Positions 1 through 9,652 of a DNA stretch of 64,000 bases are shown one piece after another. The notes under the pieces were generated by a model, which saw only the letters and a list, made by a program, of their open reading frames with translations, did no database searches and was not told the DNA's origin. Where the stretch lies: positions 1-64,000 of the forward strand of contig NZ_LXFV01000031.1 of the NCBI RefSeq assembly GCF_002847345.1, written 5' to 3'. Numbering within the stretch: the first letter of the stretch is position 1; each line of letters begins with the position of its first letter. The position numbers and the translations under genes are program-made. The stretch is from Pectobacterium peruviense (GTDB lineage Bacteria; Pseudomonadota; Gammaproteobacteria; Enterobacterales; Enterobacteriaceae).

Positions 1-36
1 ACGGATAGCATTGGCAAGTTCTTTACGAGAGGACAT
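1..36 (-). CDS. tkt: transketolase, N-terminal 12 codons only
   Basis: The reverse strand from 36 reads MSSRKELANAIR, which is the start of enterobacterial transketolase 1; the rest lies outside the window. Transketolase is the thiamine-diphosphate enzyme of the non-oxidative pentose phosphate pathway, moving two-carbon units between sugar phosphates. The position next to loiP is the same as in E. coli, which supports tktA. Only the start is visible, so the domain content cannot be checked. Confidence 0.8.
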   Translation of the reverse strand, partial: MSSRKELANAIR

Positions 37-445
37 GCTTGACTCCAGATCGGATTGAACGAATGCCTTCCTGTATAATTTATATAAATCAGCAACTTAA
101 ACAGGAATGACAAAATAAATATGATTACAAATGTACATGAAAAACGTAGCGAATGCACATGGAACCGTGAGCAAAAAACAGGGATTTATTGGCTAACGAA
201 TCAATGGCGGTTCTTTTATCAATTGTGCAGTTGATTGCAGCACCATACGCCATGTTTTCCAGTGGGTTCGCCTTTATCTATCGTGCCTTTTTGGAACGCA
301 CGGAAACAAGATTTATCAACCGTTGGTTATCGAAAAGAAGACAAATCAGATTTTCTGATCTATTTCTCAATGCTATTTTCGGGTAGTTTATGGTCGTTTT
401 TCTTTCATATTAAAAAACAAACACTATCGTAGGGAGATGATTTTT
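37..445. promoter_or_regulatory. tkt / loiP divergent intergenic region
   Basis: About 410 bases separate the divergent starts of tkt and loiP. The stretch is AT-rich and carries a TATAAT at 74-79 that could serve as a -10 element. A 65-codon reading frame with a TTG start at 189 runs through it, but it has no recognisable product and overlaps another equally short frame, so I treat it as chance. No terminator-like hairpin was noticed. Confidence 0.35.
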
Positions 446-1198
446 ATGGCAATTCGTTCTTCTGTACTGGCGCTGTGTGTCGCAACCTTGCTGACTGGCT
501 GCCAGAATTTAAACACCAACACCTTAATGCAATCCGGTGCACAGGCTTTCCAGGCGGCAACACTCAGTGATGCTCAGGTTAAAGCGCTCAGCGATCAATC
601 CTGTGAGCAAATGGATAAAGAGGCAAAAATTGCCCCTGCAGACAGCAAATACACGCAGCGCCTGAATAAAATTGCGGATGCGCTAGGCCACGATATCAAC
701 GGCACACCAGCAAACTACAAGGTGTATTTGACAAAAGATGTTAACGCCTGGGCAATGGCGAACGGCTGTATCCGGGTATACAGCGGTTTGATGGACATGA
801 TGAACGACAATGAAGTGGAAGGCGTACTCGGCCACGAAATGGGTCACGTAGCGCTGGGACACACGCGTAAAGCCATGCAGGTTGCTTATGCCGCGACGGC
901 CGCGCGTACTGCAATCGGCTCTGCTGGCGGCATGGCGGCCTCCTTGTCACAATCTCAGTTAGCCGATCTGGGCGAAAAATTAGTGAATTCCCAATTCTCT
1001 CAAACCCAAGAAACGCAAGCTGATGACTATTCCTTTGATTTTCTGAAGAAACGCGGCATCAATCGCGACGGTCTGGCGAGCAGCTTTGAGAAACTCGCGA
1101 AACTGGATGCTGGCCATGAGAGCAGCATGTTTGATTCCCACCCTTCATCTGAAGGCCGCGCCAAACACATTCGTGAACGCATTGCTGCCGAGAAATAA
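446..1198 (+). CDS. loiP: LoiP, outer-membrane M48 metalloprotease lipoprotein
   Basis: Periplasm-facing zinc metallopeptidase of family M48; E. coli LoiP (YggG) is an outer-membrane lipoprotein that cleaves membrane or misfolded proteins under low osmolarity. A lipobox LTGC places the lipidated cysteine at residue 19. The zinc site HEMGH is at residues 130-134, and a downstream ETQAD motif near residue 189 supplies the third ligand. The ATG at 446 is preferred over 437 because AGGGAG at 431-436 is 9 bases before 446 but directly abuts 437. The 250-residue length is normal. In E. coli the next gene is speB; here it is followed by a non-coding stretch and a regulator. Confidence 0.93.
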   Translation: MAIRSSVLALCVATLLTGCQNLNTNTLMQSGAQAFQAATLSDAQVKALSDQSCEQMDKEAKIAPADSKYTQRLNKIADALGHDINGTPANYKVYLTKDVNAWAMANGCIRVYSGLMDMMNDNEVEGVLGHEMGHVALGHTRKAMQVAYAATAARTAIGSAGGMAASLSQSQLADLGEKLVNSQFSQTQETQADDYSFDFLKKRGINRDGLASSFEKLAKLDAGHESSMFDSHPSSEGRAKHIRERIAAEK

Positions 1199-1234
1199 TC
1201 TCACACGCTGATTACTCGCAAAAAATGCACACTG

Positions 1235-1261
1235 GGGCAATTGAAAAAATCTCAATTGCCC
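1235..1261. terminator. stem-loop after loiP
   Basis: GGGCAATTGA at 1235-1244 pairs perfectly with TCAATTGCCC at 1252-1261 around a 7-base A-rich loop. It lies 37 bases after the loiP stop. No T-run follows on the plus strand, so it may be a Rho-independent terminator of weak type or an mRNA 3'-end stabiliser. Confidence 0.45.
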
Positions 1262-1804
1262 GCTAGTCATCCGACCACTATCATCCCCGTCATATTCACT
1301 GTAAGCTGTTACATAACAGTGACCCTCAATCACTGCTATCGCTACTATGATAGGATTTAAGAATTAATAGATATAAATAGATAGCTATTTTCAATCATAT
1401 TTACCTTCCGTTCTCTTTTTAAGAAACGATACTCGCCCGATTTCCAGATGCAAGAAAGCAACTGAGAGAATGAATGCGGCGGCATACGGAAAAACAGGCA
1501 ACCACGATTAACGAAGACATACACGCCTTAATAACAGGGAGGATGGGATAACCCCATGTATTTAAAGATAGAAATAAACCAGTAAATCAAGCATACTATG
1601 TTAAACCAATAAGACTTTTTCCAGTTTAATCATATAGATATATGATAAAACCTGTTGTTTCTCCCGCAGGTTTCTCTAGAGGCTCCATCTTTTAGCGATT
1701 TAAAAGCATTTCAAGATCGCGATTTCTTAATAACTGGATAACATCAGCAACGATTATTGGTTTGTGGCCACTTTCAGACAATAAACTCATATGTGTTAAA
1801 AATC
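1262..1804. other. AT-rich non-coding stretch upstream of the RcsA-like regulator
   Basis: More than 500 bases without a credible gene. It is strongly AT-rich and contains several short palindromic patches around 1365-1395. This is the interval where speB stands in E. coli, and no agmatinase-like remnant was seen in any frame. It presumably holds the promoter of the downstream regulator, but I cannot point to a clear -35/-10 pair. Confidence 0.3.
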
Positions 1805-2422
1805 ATGGATGTGAGAATTTTCAGTAAATGCAACTTTACCACGGTAGGATTACGGGAAATCCTATCGAGTATTCCTATGCTCTCGATAAAGCCCGTCAAC
1901 AGGTTTACGCTGCAGCCAGGAAAGAAAAAATGTATTTTCATCATTGACGGCAGTAGCGAGGGCTTTGAGGAATACTATGAGTCGATAAGAACTCACTTTT
2001 ATAATATGGCGTCATCGTTCGTTATCATCAATAATTCCCCCAATCATCCCCCTGTGTGCATTGACGAAAAAACGATTCTTATTTCAAAGTCAGCAGCCAT
2101 AGATTCGTTTTATAAATTACTCGATTTCGTTCACCTACACGACCGCCGTTTATTCAGTCCCGTCAGGTTATCAAAATCTGAATATGCCGTATTCCAGTAT
2201 TGGTGTGCGGGCTACACAGCGGAAGCGATTGCCGATCTCATCGGGTTAAATAAAAAATCAGTACTGAACAGTAAATCAAGATTACTGAATAAATATGGCG
2301 TTCAGGATAAAAACTCTTTACTGCTTATTGCTAAAATTATCTTCAAAGACAGCGTCATTGAAGAATTTGATTCCCTTCCAAAACCAGCAGCCGATATCAA
2401 TATGAGTCATTCGCTTATCTGA
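1805..2422 (+). CDS. RcsA-like LuxR-family transcriptional regulator
   Basis: A DNA-binding regulator of about 205 residues. The C-terminal part, from about residue 122 to 180, is a LuxR-type helix-turn-helix: it starts with LSKSEYAVFQYW and continues through an AIADLIGLNKKSV recognition region. The N-terminal 110 residues resemble the degenerate receiver of RcsA/BglJ-type proteins (a CNFTTVGLREIL segment close to the start) without a visible phosphorylation aspartate. Start 1805 was chosen because it matches the usual start of RcsA-like proteins; TTG 1757 and GTG 1793 are in frame and none has a good ribosome-binding site. The gene is AT-richer than its neighbours, suggesting transfer. It stands where speB is found in E. 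coli. Targets are unknown. Confidence 0.7.
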   Translation: MDVRIFSKCNFTTVGLREILSSIPMLSIKPVNRFTLQPGKKKCIFIIDGSSEGFEEYYESIRTHFYNMASSFVIINNSPNHPPVCIDEKTILISKSAAIDSFYKLLDFVHLHDRRLFSPVRLSKSEYAVFQYWCAGYTAEAIADLIGLNKKSVLNSKSRLLNKYGVQDKNSLLLIAKIIFKDSVIEEFDSLPKPAADINMSHSLI

Positions 2423-2439
2423 TCGATAGACGAAAAAAA

Positions 2440-2464
2440 GGGATGCTAACTTGCATCCCTTTTT
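2440..2464. terminator. bidirectional terminator between the regulator and speA
   Basis: GGGATGC at 2440-2446 pairs with GCATCCC at 2453-2459. There is an A-run on the left (2433-2439) and a T-run on the right (2460-2464), so it can end transcription of both converging genes. Confidence 0.85.
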
Positions 2465-2476
2465 ACTCAGTCACGC

Positions 2477-4459
2477 TTATTCTTCATCTTCCAAATAAGT
2501 ATAACCGTACAGCCCGCTTTCAAACTCTTCCATAAACTGAGCCTGAAGCTCAGCATCCAGATCGGTTTCTTTGACCTGATCGCGGAAGCGCGTCATCAAG
2601 ACTTTAGGGTCAAGCTGCACATATTCCAGCATGTCGGCAACCGTATTGCCTTCATCAGACTCTTCAATCTCAACGGTGCCATCCTGGAAGACAAATACGT
2701 CAACCGTCGACGTATCGCCGAACAGGTTATGCATGTTCCCGAGGATTTCCTGATAGGCGCCGACCATAAAGAAGCCTAGCAGCGGCGGATTTTCTGGATC
2801 GTAAGGCGGCATTGGCATCGTCGTCGCGATTCCGTCACCATCGACATAATGGTCGATCGAGCCATCAGAATCACAGGTGATATCCAGCAGGACAGCACGA
2901 CGCTCAGGCGGTTTATCCAGCCCTTCCAGCGGCATTACCGGGAACAGCTGATCGATACCCCATGCATCCGGCATGGATTGGAACAGCGAGAAGTTGACAT
3001 ACAGCTTGTCAGCCATCCGTTCCTGTAATTCATCGATCACCGGCCGGTGAGCACGATTACTCGGGTCCAGCTGTTCCTGAATCAACTGACAGATGCTCAG
3101 ATAAAGCTGCTCCGCTTTCGCACGCTGTGTCAGATCCAACATACCGTGTGTGTACTGGGTATGCACATCGTGCAAGTCCATCTGGCTGTCATGCAGCCAC
3201 TCGCGCAGCGAACGGCGTTTGCCCGGCTGCTTGATTTCCTTCCAGGTTGACCACAGGCTTTCCAACGCACGCGGAGCGCCGTCTTCCGGCTCAGTAGGTT
3301 CGCTGAATTCGTTACGTTCCACCCCGATAATATTGGAAACCAACACGGTATGGTGCGCGGTGACCGCACGGCCAGATTCGGTGATCACCGTTGGGTGTGG
3401 CAAACCATTTTCGTTACAGGCATCACCGATGCCCCAAATCACGTTGTTCGCGTACTCGTTCAGGCCATAGTTCACCGAACAATCAGATTGAGAGCGCGTT
3501 CCTTCATAATCCACGCCCAAACCGCCGCCGACGTCAAAGCACTGAATATTTACACCCAGTTTATGCAGCTCGACATAGAAGCGCGCGGATTCACGTACGC
3601 CCGTTGCGATATCACGGATATTCGCCAACTGCGATCCCAGATGGAAATGCAGCAATTGCAGACTATCCAGCTTTCCAGCTTCACGCAGCATCTCAACCAG
3701 TTGCAGCACCTGAACCGCCGCCAGACCAAACTTGGACTTTTCACCACCGCTAGATTGCCACTTGCCCGACCCCTGAGAGGCCAAACGCGCACGAACGCCA
3801 AGGCGCGGCACCACATTCAAGCGTTCAGCTTCTTCCAGCACCAGTCGGATTTCGGACATCTTCTCGATGACCAGATAAACTTTGTGGCCCAGCTTTTCGC
3901 CGATAAGTGCCAGACGGATGTATTCGCGGTCTTTGTAGCCGTTACACACAATCACAGTACGGGTCATGCCAGCATGGCCCAGTACCGCCATCAGCTCAGC
4001 TTTTGAACCGGCTTCCAGACCCAGCGGCTCACCGGAATTAGCCAGTGACTCAATGACGCGGCGATGCTGGTTAACCTTGATCGGATAAACCAGAAAGTAG
4101 CCGCCTTCATAGCCAAACGACTCGCGAGCCTGTTTAAACGCAGCGTTAATAGAACGCAGGCGATGCTGAAGAATCTGCGGAAAGCAGAACAGCGCAGGCA
4201 AGCGCTGATGGTTCTCTTTCTGCATATCTTTGACCAGTCTGGCCAGATCGACGCGCGCTTCTGGGACGTCTGGATCCGGGCACACGCTAATGTGGCCGAG
4301 TTCATTGACGTCATAGTAATTATTGCCCCACCAGGCAATATTGTAGGTACGAAGCATTTCGCTGGCATTACGGTCATTCATGGCAACCTCCTGCATAGAG
4401 CGCAAATTTTCATGTTTACCCGTCGCTGACGAGCCGTGATGAATCATGTCGTCAGACAT
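2477..4459 (-). CDS. speA: biosynthetic arginine decarboxylase
   Basis: PLP-dependent decarboxylase converting arginine to agmatine, the first step of the agmatine route to putrescine. The 660 residues match E. coli SpeA (658) along the whole length, from the MSDD start and the conserved [11 protein letters not shown] segment to the [10 protein letters not shown] end. The PLP lysine lies in the VYPIKVNQH motif near residue 127, and the glycine-rich VGGGLGVDY phosphate-binding motif is present. The usual partner speB (agmatinase) is not next to it, so agmatine must be used elsewhere or by another enzyme. The leader carries a terminator-like hairpin at 4552-4579. Confidence 0.97.
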   Translation of the reverse strand: MSDDMIHHGSSATGKHENLRSMQEVAMNDRNASEMLRTYNIAWWGNNYYDVNELGHISVCPDPDVPEARVDLARLVKDMQKENHQRLPALFCFPQILQHRLRSINAAFKQARESFGYEGGYFLVYPIKVNQHRRVIESLANSGEPLGLEAGSKAELMAVLGHAGMTRTVIVCNGYKDREYIRLALIGEKLGHKVYLVIEKMSEIRLVLEEAERLNVVPRLGVRARLASQGSGKWQSSGGEKSKFGLAAVQVLQLVEMLREAGKLDSLQLLHFHLGSQLANIRDIATGVRESARFYVELHKLGVNIQCFDVGGGLGVDYEGTRSQSDCSVNYGLNEYANNVIWGIGDACNENGLPHPTVITESGRAVTAHHTVLVSNIIGVERNEFSEPTEPEDGAPRALESLWSTWKEIKQPGKRRSLREWLHDSQMDLHDVHTQYTHGMLDLTQRAKAEQLYLSICQLIQEQLDPSNRAHRPVIDELQERMADKLYVNFSLFQSMPDAWGIDQLFPVMPLEGLDKPPERRAVLLDITCDSDGSIDHYVDGDGIATTMPMPPYDPENPPLLGFFMVGAYQEILGNMHNLFGDTSTVDVFVFQDGTVEIEESDEGNTVADMLEYVQLDPKVLMTRFRDQVKETDLDAELQAQFMEEFESGLYGYTYLEDEE

Positions 4460-4551
4460 AACGAACCTCTTCTTTTTCTAGACTGCTAATCACATCAGTA
4501 CCTGAATGAACAGCCCACATGAGCATACCTGCAACATGCGGCATCGACAGT

Positions 4552-4579
4552 AAAAAAACCGGCGTAGTGAAGTATGCCG
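4552..4579 (-). terminator. terminator-like hairpin in the speA leader
   Basis: On the minus strand CGGCATA pairs with TACGCCG (one A-C mismatch) around CTTCAC and is followed by seven T residues. It lies about 95 bases before the speA start codon and directly after the YqgB-like reading-frame tail. It could attenuate read-through into speA or end a short upstream transcript. Confidence 0.5.
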
Positions 4580-5105
4580 TCACTTTATTACTCTTATTAG
4601 TGTAAAACACGTTGTCAGGCTCCGTGTTACGGGTCGATAAAACTCGTCGTGAAAATCACCGGGCGAACGTGACCAGAAAGGTGTTAAATGCTTCTGGCAG
4701 AAAGAATAACAGGCAGATTAACCAGCCCTAGAGTCCTGTGTCGAATTTAAAGACAGGCAACGTCGAGAAACGGAAAAGAAGGGTTGAGTCGCTGACGCGG
4801 TAGCGTCAAAAGGGACATATTGCGAGCGCAATATACTCAGTAAACAACGGATCATTAATCCTACCACCTCCACGTGCGCCGCAGGCTGTGCGGTCAGCTA
4901 TCAATAAGACATTCACCATGTCGCGGCGTACACCATACCGCCACAGATCGCCGTTTATACCGACATGCTGCTGTAAAAGCAAAATGAAAATTACTGCCAG
5001 TCATCTCTTGTAAAAGAAAAAACGGCCGATGATAAAAGGACGATGGTCAGCTAATGCGAAAAACTACTGGCACTGAGGCCAGAAGGTGACCTAGAATAGC
5101 CATCC
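4580..5105. other. speA / metK intergenic region with a YqgB-like tail
   Basis: About 700 bases separate speA and metK. On the minus strand, just upstream of the speA leader hairpin, a frame ending at 4580 reads ...TTCFTLIRVIK-stop. From memory, E. coli YqgB, encoded at the same place, ends NCFTLNKII. No ATG, GTG or TTG start exists in this frame back to its previous stop codon, so the small gene appears broken or starts unusually. The remainder shows no convincing gene and presumably contains the divergent promoters. Confidence 0.3.
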
Positions 5106-5121
5106 AGATGTTAATCCGTCT
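5106..5121 (+). promoter_or_regulatory. possible MetJ operator upstream of metK
   Basis: Two adjacent 8-mers, AGATGTTA and ATCCGTCT, match the MetJ half-box AGACGTCT at 5 and 6 of 8 positions. They lie 56-71 bases upstream of the metK start. MetJ with S-adenosylmethionine represses metK in enterobacteria, so the location is right, but the match is modest. Confidence 0.4.
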
Positions 5122-5176
5122 ATATCGATTAACTGATACACTGCTTAACGGCTTTGATTTGAAGGTAAAGAAACTC

Positions 5177-6328
5177 ATGGCTAAACACCTTTTTACGTCC
5201 GAGTCAGTCTCTGAAGGACACCCAGATAAAATTGCTGACCAGATTTCTGATGCGGTTCTCGACGCCATTCTGGAGCAAGACCCAAAAGCGCGTGTCGCTT
5301 GTGAGACTTATGTAAAGACCGGGATGGTGTTAGTCGGTGGTGAAATTACTACCAGCGCCTGGGTCGACATTGAAGAAATTACCCGTCGTACCGTACGTGA
5401 TATTGGTTATGTCAATTCTGAAATGGGCTTTGATGCCAACTCTTGTGCCGTACTGAGCGCAATTGGCAAACAGTCTCCTGATATCAATCAAGGCGTTGAC
5501 CGCCGCGATCCGCTGGAACAAGGCGCAGGCGACCAAGGCCTGATGTTCGGTTACGCGACCAACGAAACCGACGTACTGATGCCAGCGCCTGTGACTTATG
5601 CACACCGTCTGGTTCAGCGCCAGTCAGAAGTCCGCAAGAGCGGTTCTCTGCCGTGGCTGCGTCCAGATGCGAAAAGCCAGGTTACGTTCCTGTACGACGA
5701 TGGCAAGATTGCCGGTATTGATGCCGTGGTACTGTCTACCCAGCATTCAGAAGACGTTAGCCAGAAAGATCTGCATGAAGCGGTGATGGAAGAGATCATC
5801 AAACCGGTTCTGCCTGCAGAGTGGCTGTCTGCCAGCACCAAATATTTCATCAACCCAACTGGACGCTTTGTTATCGGTGGCCCAATGGGTGACTGCGGCC
5901 TGACCGGTCGTAAAATCATCGTTGATACCTACGGCGGCGCGGCACGTCACGGTGGCGGTGCATTCTCCGGTAAGGATCCGTCTAAAGTAGACCGTTCTGC
6001 CGCTTATGCCGCACGCTATGTTGCCAAGAATATCGTTGCTGCTGGCCTGGCCGATCGCTGCGAAATTCAGGTGTCCTACGCTATCGGCGTTGCAGAGCCA
6101 ACGTCCATCATGATCGAAACCTTTGGCACAGAGAAAGTGTCCACCGAGCAATTGACCCTGCTGGTGCGCGAATTCTTCGATCTGCGTCCTTACGGCTTAA
6201 TCCAGATGCTGGATCTGCTGCATCCGATTTATCAGGAAACAGCAGCCTATGGTCACTTTGGCCGTGAGCATTTCCCATGGGAAAAAACGGACAAAGCCGC
6301 GCAGTTGCGTGAAGCTGCTGGCCTGTAA
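5177..6328 (+). CDS. metK: S-adenosylmethionine synthetase
   Basis: Makes S-adenosylmethionine from methionine and ATP in the cytosol; the active enzyme is a tetramer needing Mg and K ions. The 383 residues agree with E. coli MetK (384). Signature motifs are SEGHPDK near residue 16, GAGDQG, and the [19 protein letters not shown] segment of the ATP site. Start 5177 gives the canonical [12 protein letters not shown]-terminus with GAAGGT about 10 bases upstream; an upstream in-frame ATG at 5108 would add residues that family members lack. It is likely controlled by MetJ. Confidence 0.97.
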   Translation: MAKHLFTSESVSEGHPDKIADQISDAVLDAILEQDPKARVACETYVKTGMVLVGGEITTSAWVDIEEITRRTVRDIGYVNSEMGFDANSCAVLSAIGKQSPDINQGVDRRDPLEQGAGDQGLMFGYATNETDVLMPAPVTYAHRLVQRQSEVRKSGSLPWLRPDAKSQVTFLYDDGKIAGIDAVVLSTQHSEDVSQKDLHEAVMEEIIKPVLPAEWLSASTKYFINPTGRFVIGGPMGDCGLTGRKIIVDTYGGAARHGGGAFSGKDPSKVDRSAAYAARYVAKNIVAAGLADRCEIQVSYAIGVAEPTSIMIETFGTEKVSTEQLTLLVREFFDLRPYGLIQMLDLLHPIYQETAAYGHFGREHFPWEKTDKAAQLREAAGL

Positions 6329-6349
6329 TCCAGCGATGTAATAAGCACC

Positions 6350-6378
6350 AAACGGCGAATGAAAATTCGCCGTTTTTC
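6350..6378 (+). terminator. metK terminator
   Basis: AAACGGCGAAT at 6350-6360 pairs perfectly with ATTCGCCGTTT at 6365-6375 around a 4-base loop, and T residues continue to 6377. A strong intrinsic terminator. Confidence 0.9.
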
Positions 6379-6440
6379 ATTCTGATTTCTCTCCGCTTCG
6401 CCTATTGCGTCTCCCTGCCACTCAATTTATGCTCACAGAA

Positions 6441-6953
6441 ATGAACACTCCCCGAATTCCCATTGCCAGCCATCAGGCTGTAATGCGCTGCCTGCGTGAT
6501 AAATTGCAGCAGGCCAACCTCACCTTGCAGACGGACTACACCGAACCGACGGTAAATTACCAACAGCGAGGTTCTACGGCAGGCACAGCCTGGTTACAAC
6601 ACTGGGAAATTCGGCTGAACCCCGTCTTGTTGCAGGAAAACCAGCAAACCTTTATCGATGAAGTCGTTCCTCATGAGTTGGCTCATCTGCTGGTCTACGC
6701 GCGTTTTGGTCGTGTCGCCCCCCATGGCAAAGAGTGGCGCTGGATGATGGAAAGCGTCCTGCATGTCCCAGCAAAGCGCACGCATCGGTTTGCAGTGCAA
6801 TCCGTGCAAGGGCAAACCTTCACCTACCTCTGCGATTGCCAACGGCATGAGCTAACGATCCGCCGACACAATCGGATACTGCGTGGCGAAACAGAATATC
6901 GCTGCCGTCGTTGCGGGAAAACCTTACGACATGATGTAAAAAGCTCTATTTAA
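6441..6953 (+). CDS. sprT: SprT-family zinc protein
   Basis: SprT/YggI family protein of about 170 residues with a zincin-like fold; the bacterial member has no firmly established role. The HELAHLLV motif near residue 78 is the metallopeptidase-type zinc site. A C-terminal zinc ribbon is formed by CDC...[22 protein letters not shown] is a conserved family segment. Start 6441 gives [15 protein letters not shown], aligning with E. coli; in-frame starts at 6405 and 6429 would add unmatched residues. It lies between metK and endA as in E. coli. Confidence 0.88.
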   Translation: MNTPRIPIASHQAVMRCLRDKLQQANLTLQTDYTEPTVNYQQRGSTAGTAWLQHWEIRLNPVLLQENQQTFIDEVVPHELAHLLVYARFGRVAPHGKEWRWMMESVLHVPAKRTHRFAVQSVQGQTFTYLCDCQRHELTIRRHNRILRGETEYRCRRCGKTLRHDVKSSI

Positions 6954-7049
6954 AAGGGAATTTTCAGTTTTAAAAACTGCTTTTGAATTTGCCTGCCGAC
7001 GAGACATCCGGTAGTCTGCCAACTTTACCGTCTGTGGATTATTTGGAAT

Positions 7050-7748
7050 ATGCTACGCAAAATTATCGCTATCGCCGCCGTTGGCGCGGGTCTGTTTTCG
7101 ACTGCCGCGCTGAGCCAAAACATCAATAATTTTTCGCAGGCAAAAGCCGCCGCAGTCGACATTAATCGGGACGCACCGGGTTCGTTCTACTGTGGCTGCA
7201 AAATTACGTGGCAAGGCAAGAAAGGCACGCCCGACCTTGAATCCTGCGGTTATCAGGTCAGGAAAAATGAACAACGTGCCAGCCGTATCGAGTGGGAGCA
7301 TGTTGTTCCCGCCTGGCAGTTCGGCCACCAGCGCCAATGCTGGCAGGATGGTGGCCGAAAGAACTGTAACAGCGACCCCGTCTACCGTGAAATAGAAACG
7401 GACTTGCATAACCTGCAACCCGCTATCGGCGAAGTTAATGGCGATCGCGGCAATGCCATGTATGGACAATGGAACGGTGGCGCATCCCAATATGGTCAAT
7501 GCGAGATGAAGGTCGACTTCAAAAACAATCTGGCAGAACCGCCTGCTCGCGCCCGCGGCCAGATCGCTCGTACCTACTTCTACATGCGCGACCGCTATCA
7601 GTTACGCCTTTCCAGCCAGCAGACTCAGCTGTTTGAAGCCTGGGATAAGCAATATCCCGTCACGCAGTGGGAATGTACGCGCAATCAGCGCATCGCCGCA
7701 AAACAGGGAAACCCTAATCCCTACGTTCAACAGGCTTGCCAGCGCTAA
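7050..7748 (+). CDS. endA: periplasmic DNA-specific endonuclease I
   Basis: Secreted endonuclease of the EndA/NucM family that cuts double-stranded DNA in the periplasm. In soft-rot bacteria the homologous NucM is exported through the outer membrane. A signal peptide covers about the first 22 residues (hydrophobic core followed by STAALSQ). The catalytic region [20 protein letters not shown] and the [11 protein letters not shown] segment are typical, and several cysteines form the known disulfides. The 232-residue length is normal. The gene stands alone between sprT and rsmE with its own terminator. Confidence 0.95.
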   Translation: MLRKIIAIAAVGAGLFSTAALSQNINNFSQAKAAAVDINRDAPGSFYCGCKITWQGKKGTPDLESCGYQVRKNEQRASRIEWEHVVPAWQFGHQRQCWQDGGRKNCNSDPVYREIETDLHNLQPAIGEVNGDRGNAMYGQWNGGASQYGQCEMKVDFKNNLAEPPARARGQIARTYFYMRDRYQLRLSSQQTQLFEAWDKQYPVTQWECTRNQRIAAKQGNPNPYVQQACQR

Positions 7749-7784
7749 TTCGTCTACCTACTATAGCGAATCAGTTTCCAGCGC

Positions 7785-7810
7785 AACCACCGTCAAATTA
7801 CGGTGGTTTT
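7785..7810 (+). terminator. endA terminator
   Basis: AACCACCGT at 7785-7793 pairs with ACGGTGGTT at 7800-7808 around a 6-base loop and is followed by T residues. Confidence 0.8.
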
Positions 7811-7865
7811 ACCTATTTATGGCGTTCCTGCGTCGATTAATTTCATTCAAAGGTCTTAATTCAGT

Positions 7866-8600
7866 ATGCGAGTACCACGCATTTTTCATCCCGAGACGCT
7901 CCCCCTTAACGGTGGTGAAGCCGAACTAAGCGACGATGCCACCAACCATGTTGGTCGTGTATTACGCATGAATACGGGCCAGTCATTGCAGCTGTTTGAT
8001 GGCAGCAATCATGTCTTTGATGCAGAAATCATCGCGGCTGGAAAAAAGAGTGTGCGCGTTAGCTTCACAGCAGGTAAGTTGGAAGATAAAGAATCGCCCC
8101 TACATTTACATCTGGGACAGGTGATGTCGCGCGGCGAAAAGATGGAGTTTACCATTCAGAAATCCATCGAGCTGGGCGTCAATGTTATTACGCCGCTGCT
8201 GTCTGAACGCTGTGGCGTAAAACTGGATGCAGAGCGTATGGAGAAGAAAATTAGCCAGTGGCAAAAAATTGCGGTTGCCGCCTGTGAACAGTCTGGTCGC
8301 AATTGTGTGCCGCTGGTTCGGCCAGCGATGACGCTGGAAGCCTGGTGTGCGGAGCAAGACAACGCGCTGAAATTAAATCTGCACCCGCGCGCTACACAAA
8401 GTATCAATACGCTGCCGCTGCCAGTAGATCGAGTCAGGCTGCTGATCGGCCCGGAAGGCGGACTCACCGCCACCGAAATTACCATGACCTCAGAACACGG
8501 ATTCACTGATATCCTGTTGGGGCCACGCGTCTTGCGCACAGAAACCACTGCACTCACCGCCATGACCGCCTTACAGGTACGTTTCGGCGATTTGGGGTAA
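7866..8600 (+). CDS. rsmE: 16S rRNA m3U1498 methyltransferase
   Basis: SPOUT-class methyltransferase that methylates N3 of U1498 in 16S rRNA within the assembled 30S subunit, using S-adenosylmethionine. 244 residues, as in E. coli (243). An N-terminal PUA-like part is followed by the knotted domain, whose SAM-binding segments [13 protein letters not shown] and [14 protein letters not shown] lie near the C-terminus. gshB starts 11 bases after its stop, so the two are probably co-transcribed. Confidence 0.96.
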   Translation: MRVPRIFHPETLPLNGGEAELSDDATNHVGRVLRMNTGQSLQLFDGSNHVFDAEIIAAGKKSVRVSFTAGKLEDKESPLHLHLGQVMSRGEKMEFTIQKSIELGVNVITPLLSERCGVKLDAERMEKKISQWQKIAVAACEQSGRNCVPLVRPAMTLEAWCAEQDNALKLNLHPRATQSINTLPLPVDRVRLLIGPEGGLTATEITMTSEHGFTDILLGPRVLRTETTALTAMTALQVRFGDLG

Positions 8601-8611
8601 AGGAGAAAAGA

Positions 8612-9571
8612 ATGATCAAACTCGGTATCGTGATGGACCCGATTGACACCATCAATATCAAGAAAGACACCAGCTTTGCCATGCTGCTGGAAGCACAGCG
8701 CCGTGGTTGGGAACTGCATTATATGGAGATGAACGATCTCTATATGCATGCTGGCGTCGCACGTGCAACAACGCGCCGCCTGAGCGTCCAGTACGATTAC
8801 GACGGCTGGTACGATTTCTCCGGCGAGCAGGATATCGCGCTGGAAGAGTTGGATGTCGTGTTAATGCGTAAAGATCCACCGTTCGATACGGAGTTCATCT
8901 ACGCCACCTATATCCTGGAACGCGCAGAAGAGAAAGGCACGCTGATCGTCAACAAGCCGCAAAGCCTGCGCGATTGCAATGAGAAGCTCTTCACCGCCTG
9001 GTTCCCACACCTGACTCCCGATACGCTCGTCACGCGTCGCGCAGACAAACTGCGTCAGTTCCATGAAAAACACGGCGACGTTATTCTCAAACCACTGGAC
9101 GGCATGGGCGGTGCCTCTATTTTCCGTTTGAAGCAGGATGACGCCAACGTATCGGTTATTATCGAAACCCTGACCGAACACGCCAGCCGCTACTGCATGG
9201 CGCAAAACTATCTGCCTGCGATTAAAGATGGCGACAAGCGCGTGCTGGTCGTCGATGGCGAACCCGTCCCTTATTGCCTGGCGCGTATCCCGAAAAGCGG
9301 TGAAACACGTGGCAATCTGGCCGCCGGTGGTCGCGGCGAAGCGCGTCCGCTGACCGAAAGCGACTGGAAAATCGCTCGCGACGTCGCCCCGACGTTAAAA
9401 GCCAAAGGTCTGATTTTCGTCGGTCTGGACATCATCGGTGACCGTCTGACAGAAATTAACGTCACCAGCCCGACCTGCGTGCGTGAAATCGAAGCAGCCT
9501 ACCCGGATGTTTCTATCACCGGCATGCTGATGGACGCGATTGAAACACGTCTGGCTGCACGCACCCGCTAA
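8612..9571 (+). CDS. gshB: glutathione synthetase
   Basis: ATP-grasp enzyme joining gamma-glutamylcysteine and glycine, the second step of glutathione synthesis. 319 residues aligned with E. coli GshB (about 315). The LMRKDPPFDTEFIYATY segment, the ATP-grasp loop ILKPLDGMGGASIF and the C-terminal metal and substrate region INVTSPTCVREIE are visible. AGGAGA lies 8 bases before the ATG. It follows rsmE directly and is closed by a hairpin at 9596. Confidence 0.97.
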   Translation: MIKLGIVMDPIDTINIKKDTSFAMLLEAQRRGWELHYMEMNDLYMHAGVARATTRRLSVQYDYDGWYDFSGEQDIALEELDVVLMRKDPPFDTEFIYATYILERAEEKGTLIVNKPQSLRDCNEKLFTAWFPHLTPDTLVTRRADKLRQFHEKHGDVILKPLDGMGGASIFRLKQDDANVSVIIETLTEHASRYCMAQNYLPAIKDGDKRVLVVDGEPVPYCLARIPKSGETRGNLAAGGRGEARPLTESDWKIARDVAPTLKAKGLIFVGLDIIGDRLTEINVTSPTCVREIEAAYPDVSITGMLMDAIETRLAARTR

Positions 9572-9595
9572 TCAGGGACACTTGACACGCCACTC

Positions 9596-9618
9596 GGCCC
9601 GCGCAACACGGGCCGTTT
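9596..9618 (+). terminator. gshB terminator
   Basis: GGCCCG at 9596-9601 pairs with CGGGCC at 9609-9614 around CGCAACA, followed by GTTTCT. A short but GC-rich intrinsic terminator. Confidence 0.65.
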
Positions 9619-9652
9619 CTCCAACGCTGACGGATATCGATAAAAATACACA

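Noticed and set aside
189-386. 65-codon frame between tkt and loiP, TTG start
   Set aside because: A competing frame overlaps it (235-432), no domain is recognisable, and it lies in the divergent promoter region. The AGGG near the start is a weak argument.
3350-4006. 218-codon plus-strand frame inside speA
   Set aside because: It is antisense to a strongly conserved gene, has no family resemblance and merely reflects the codon pattern of speA.
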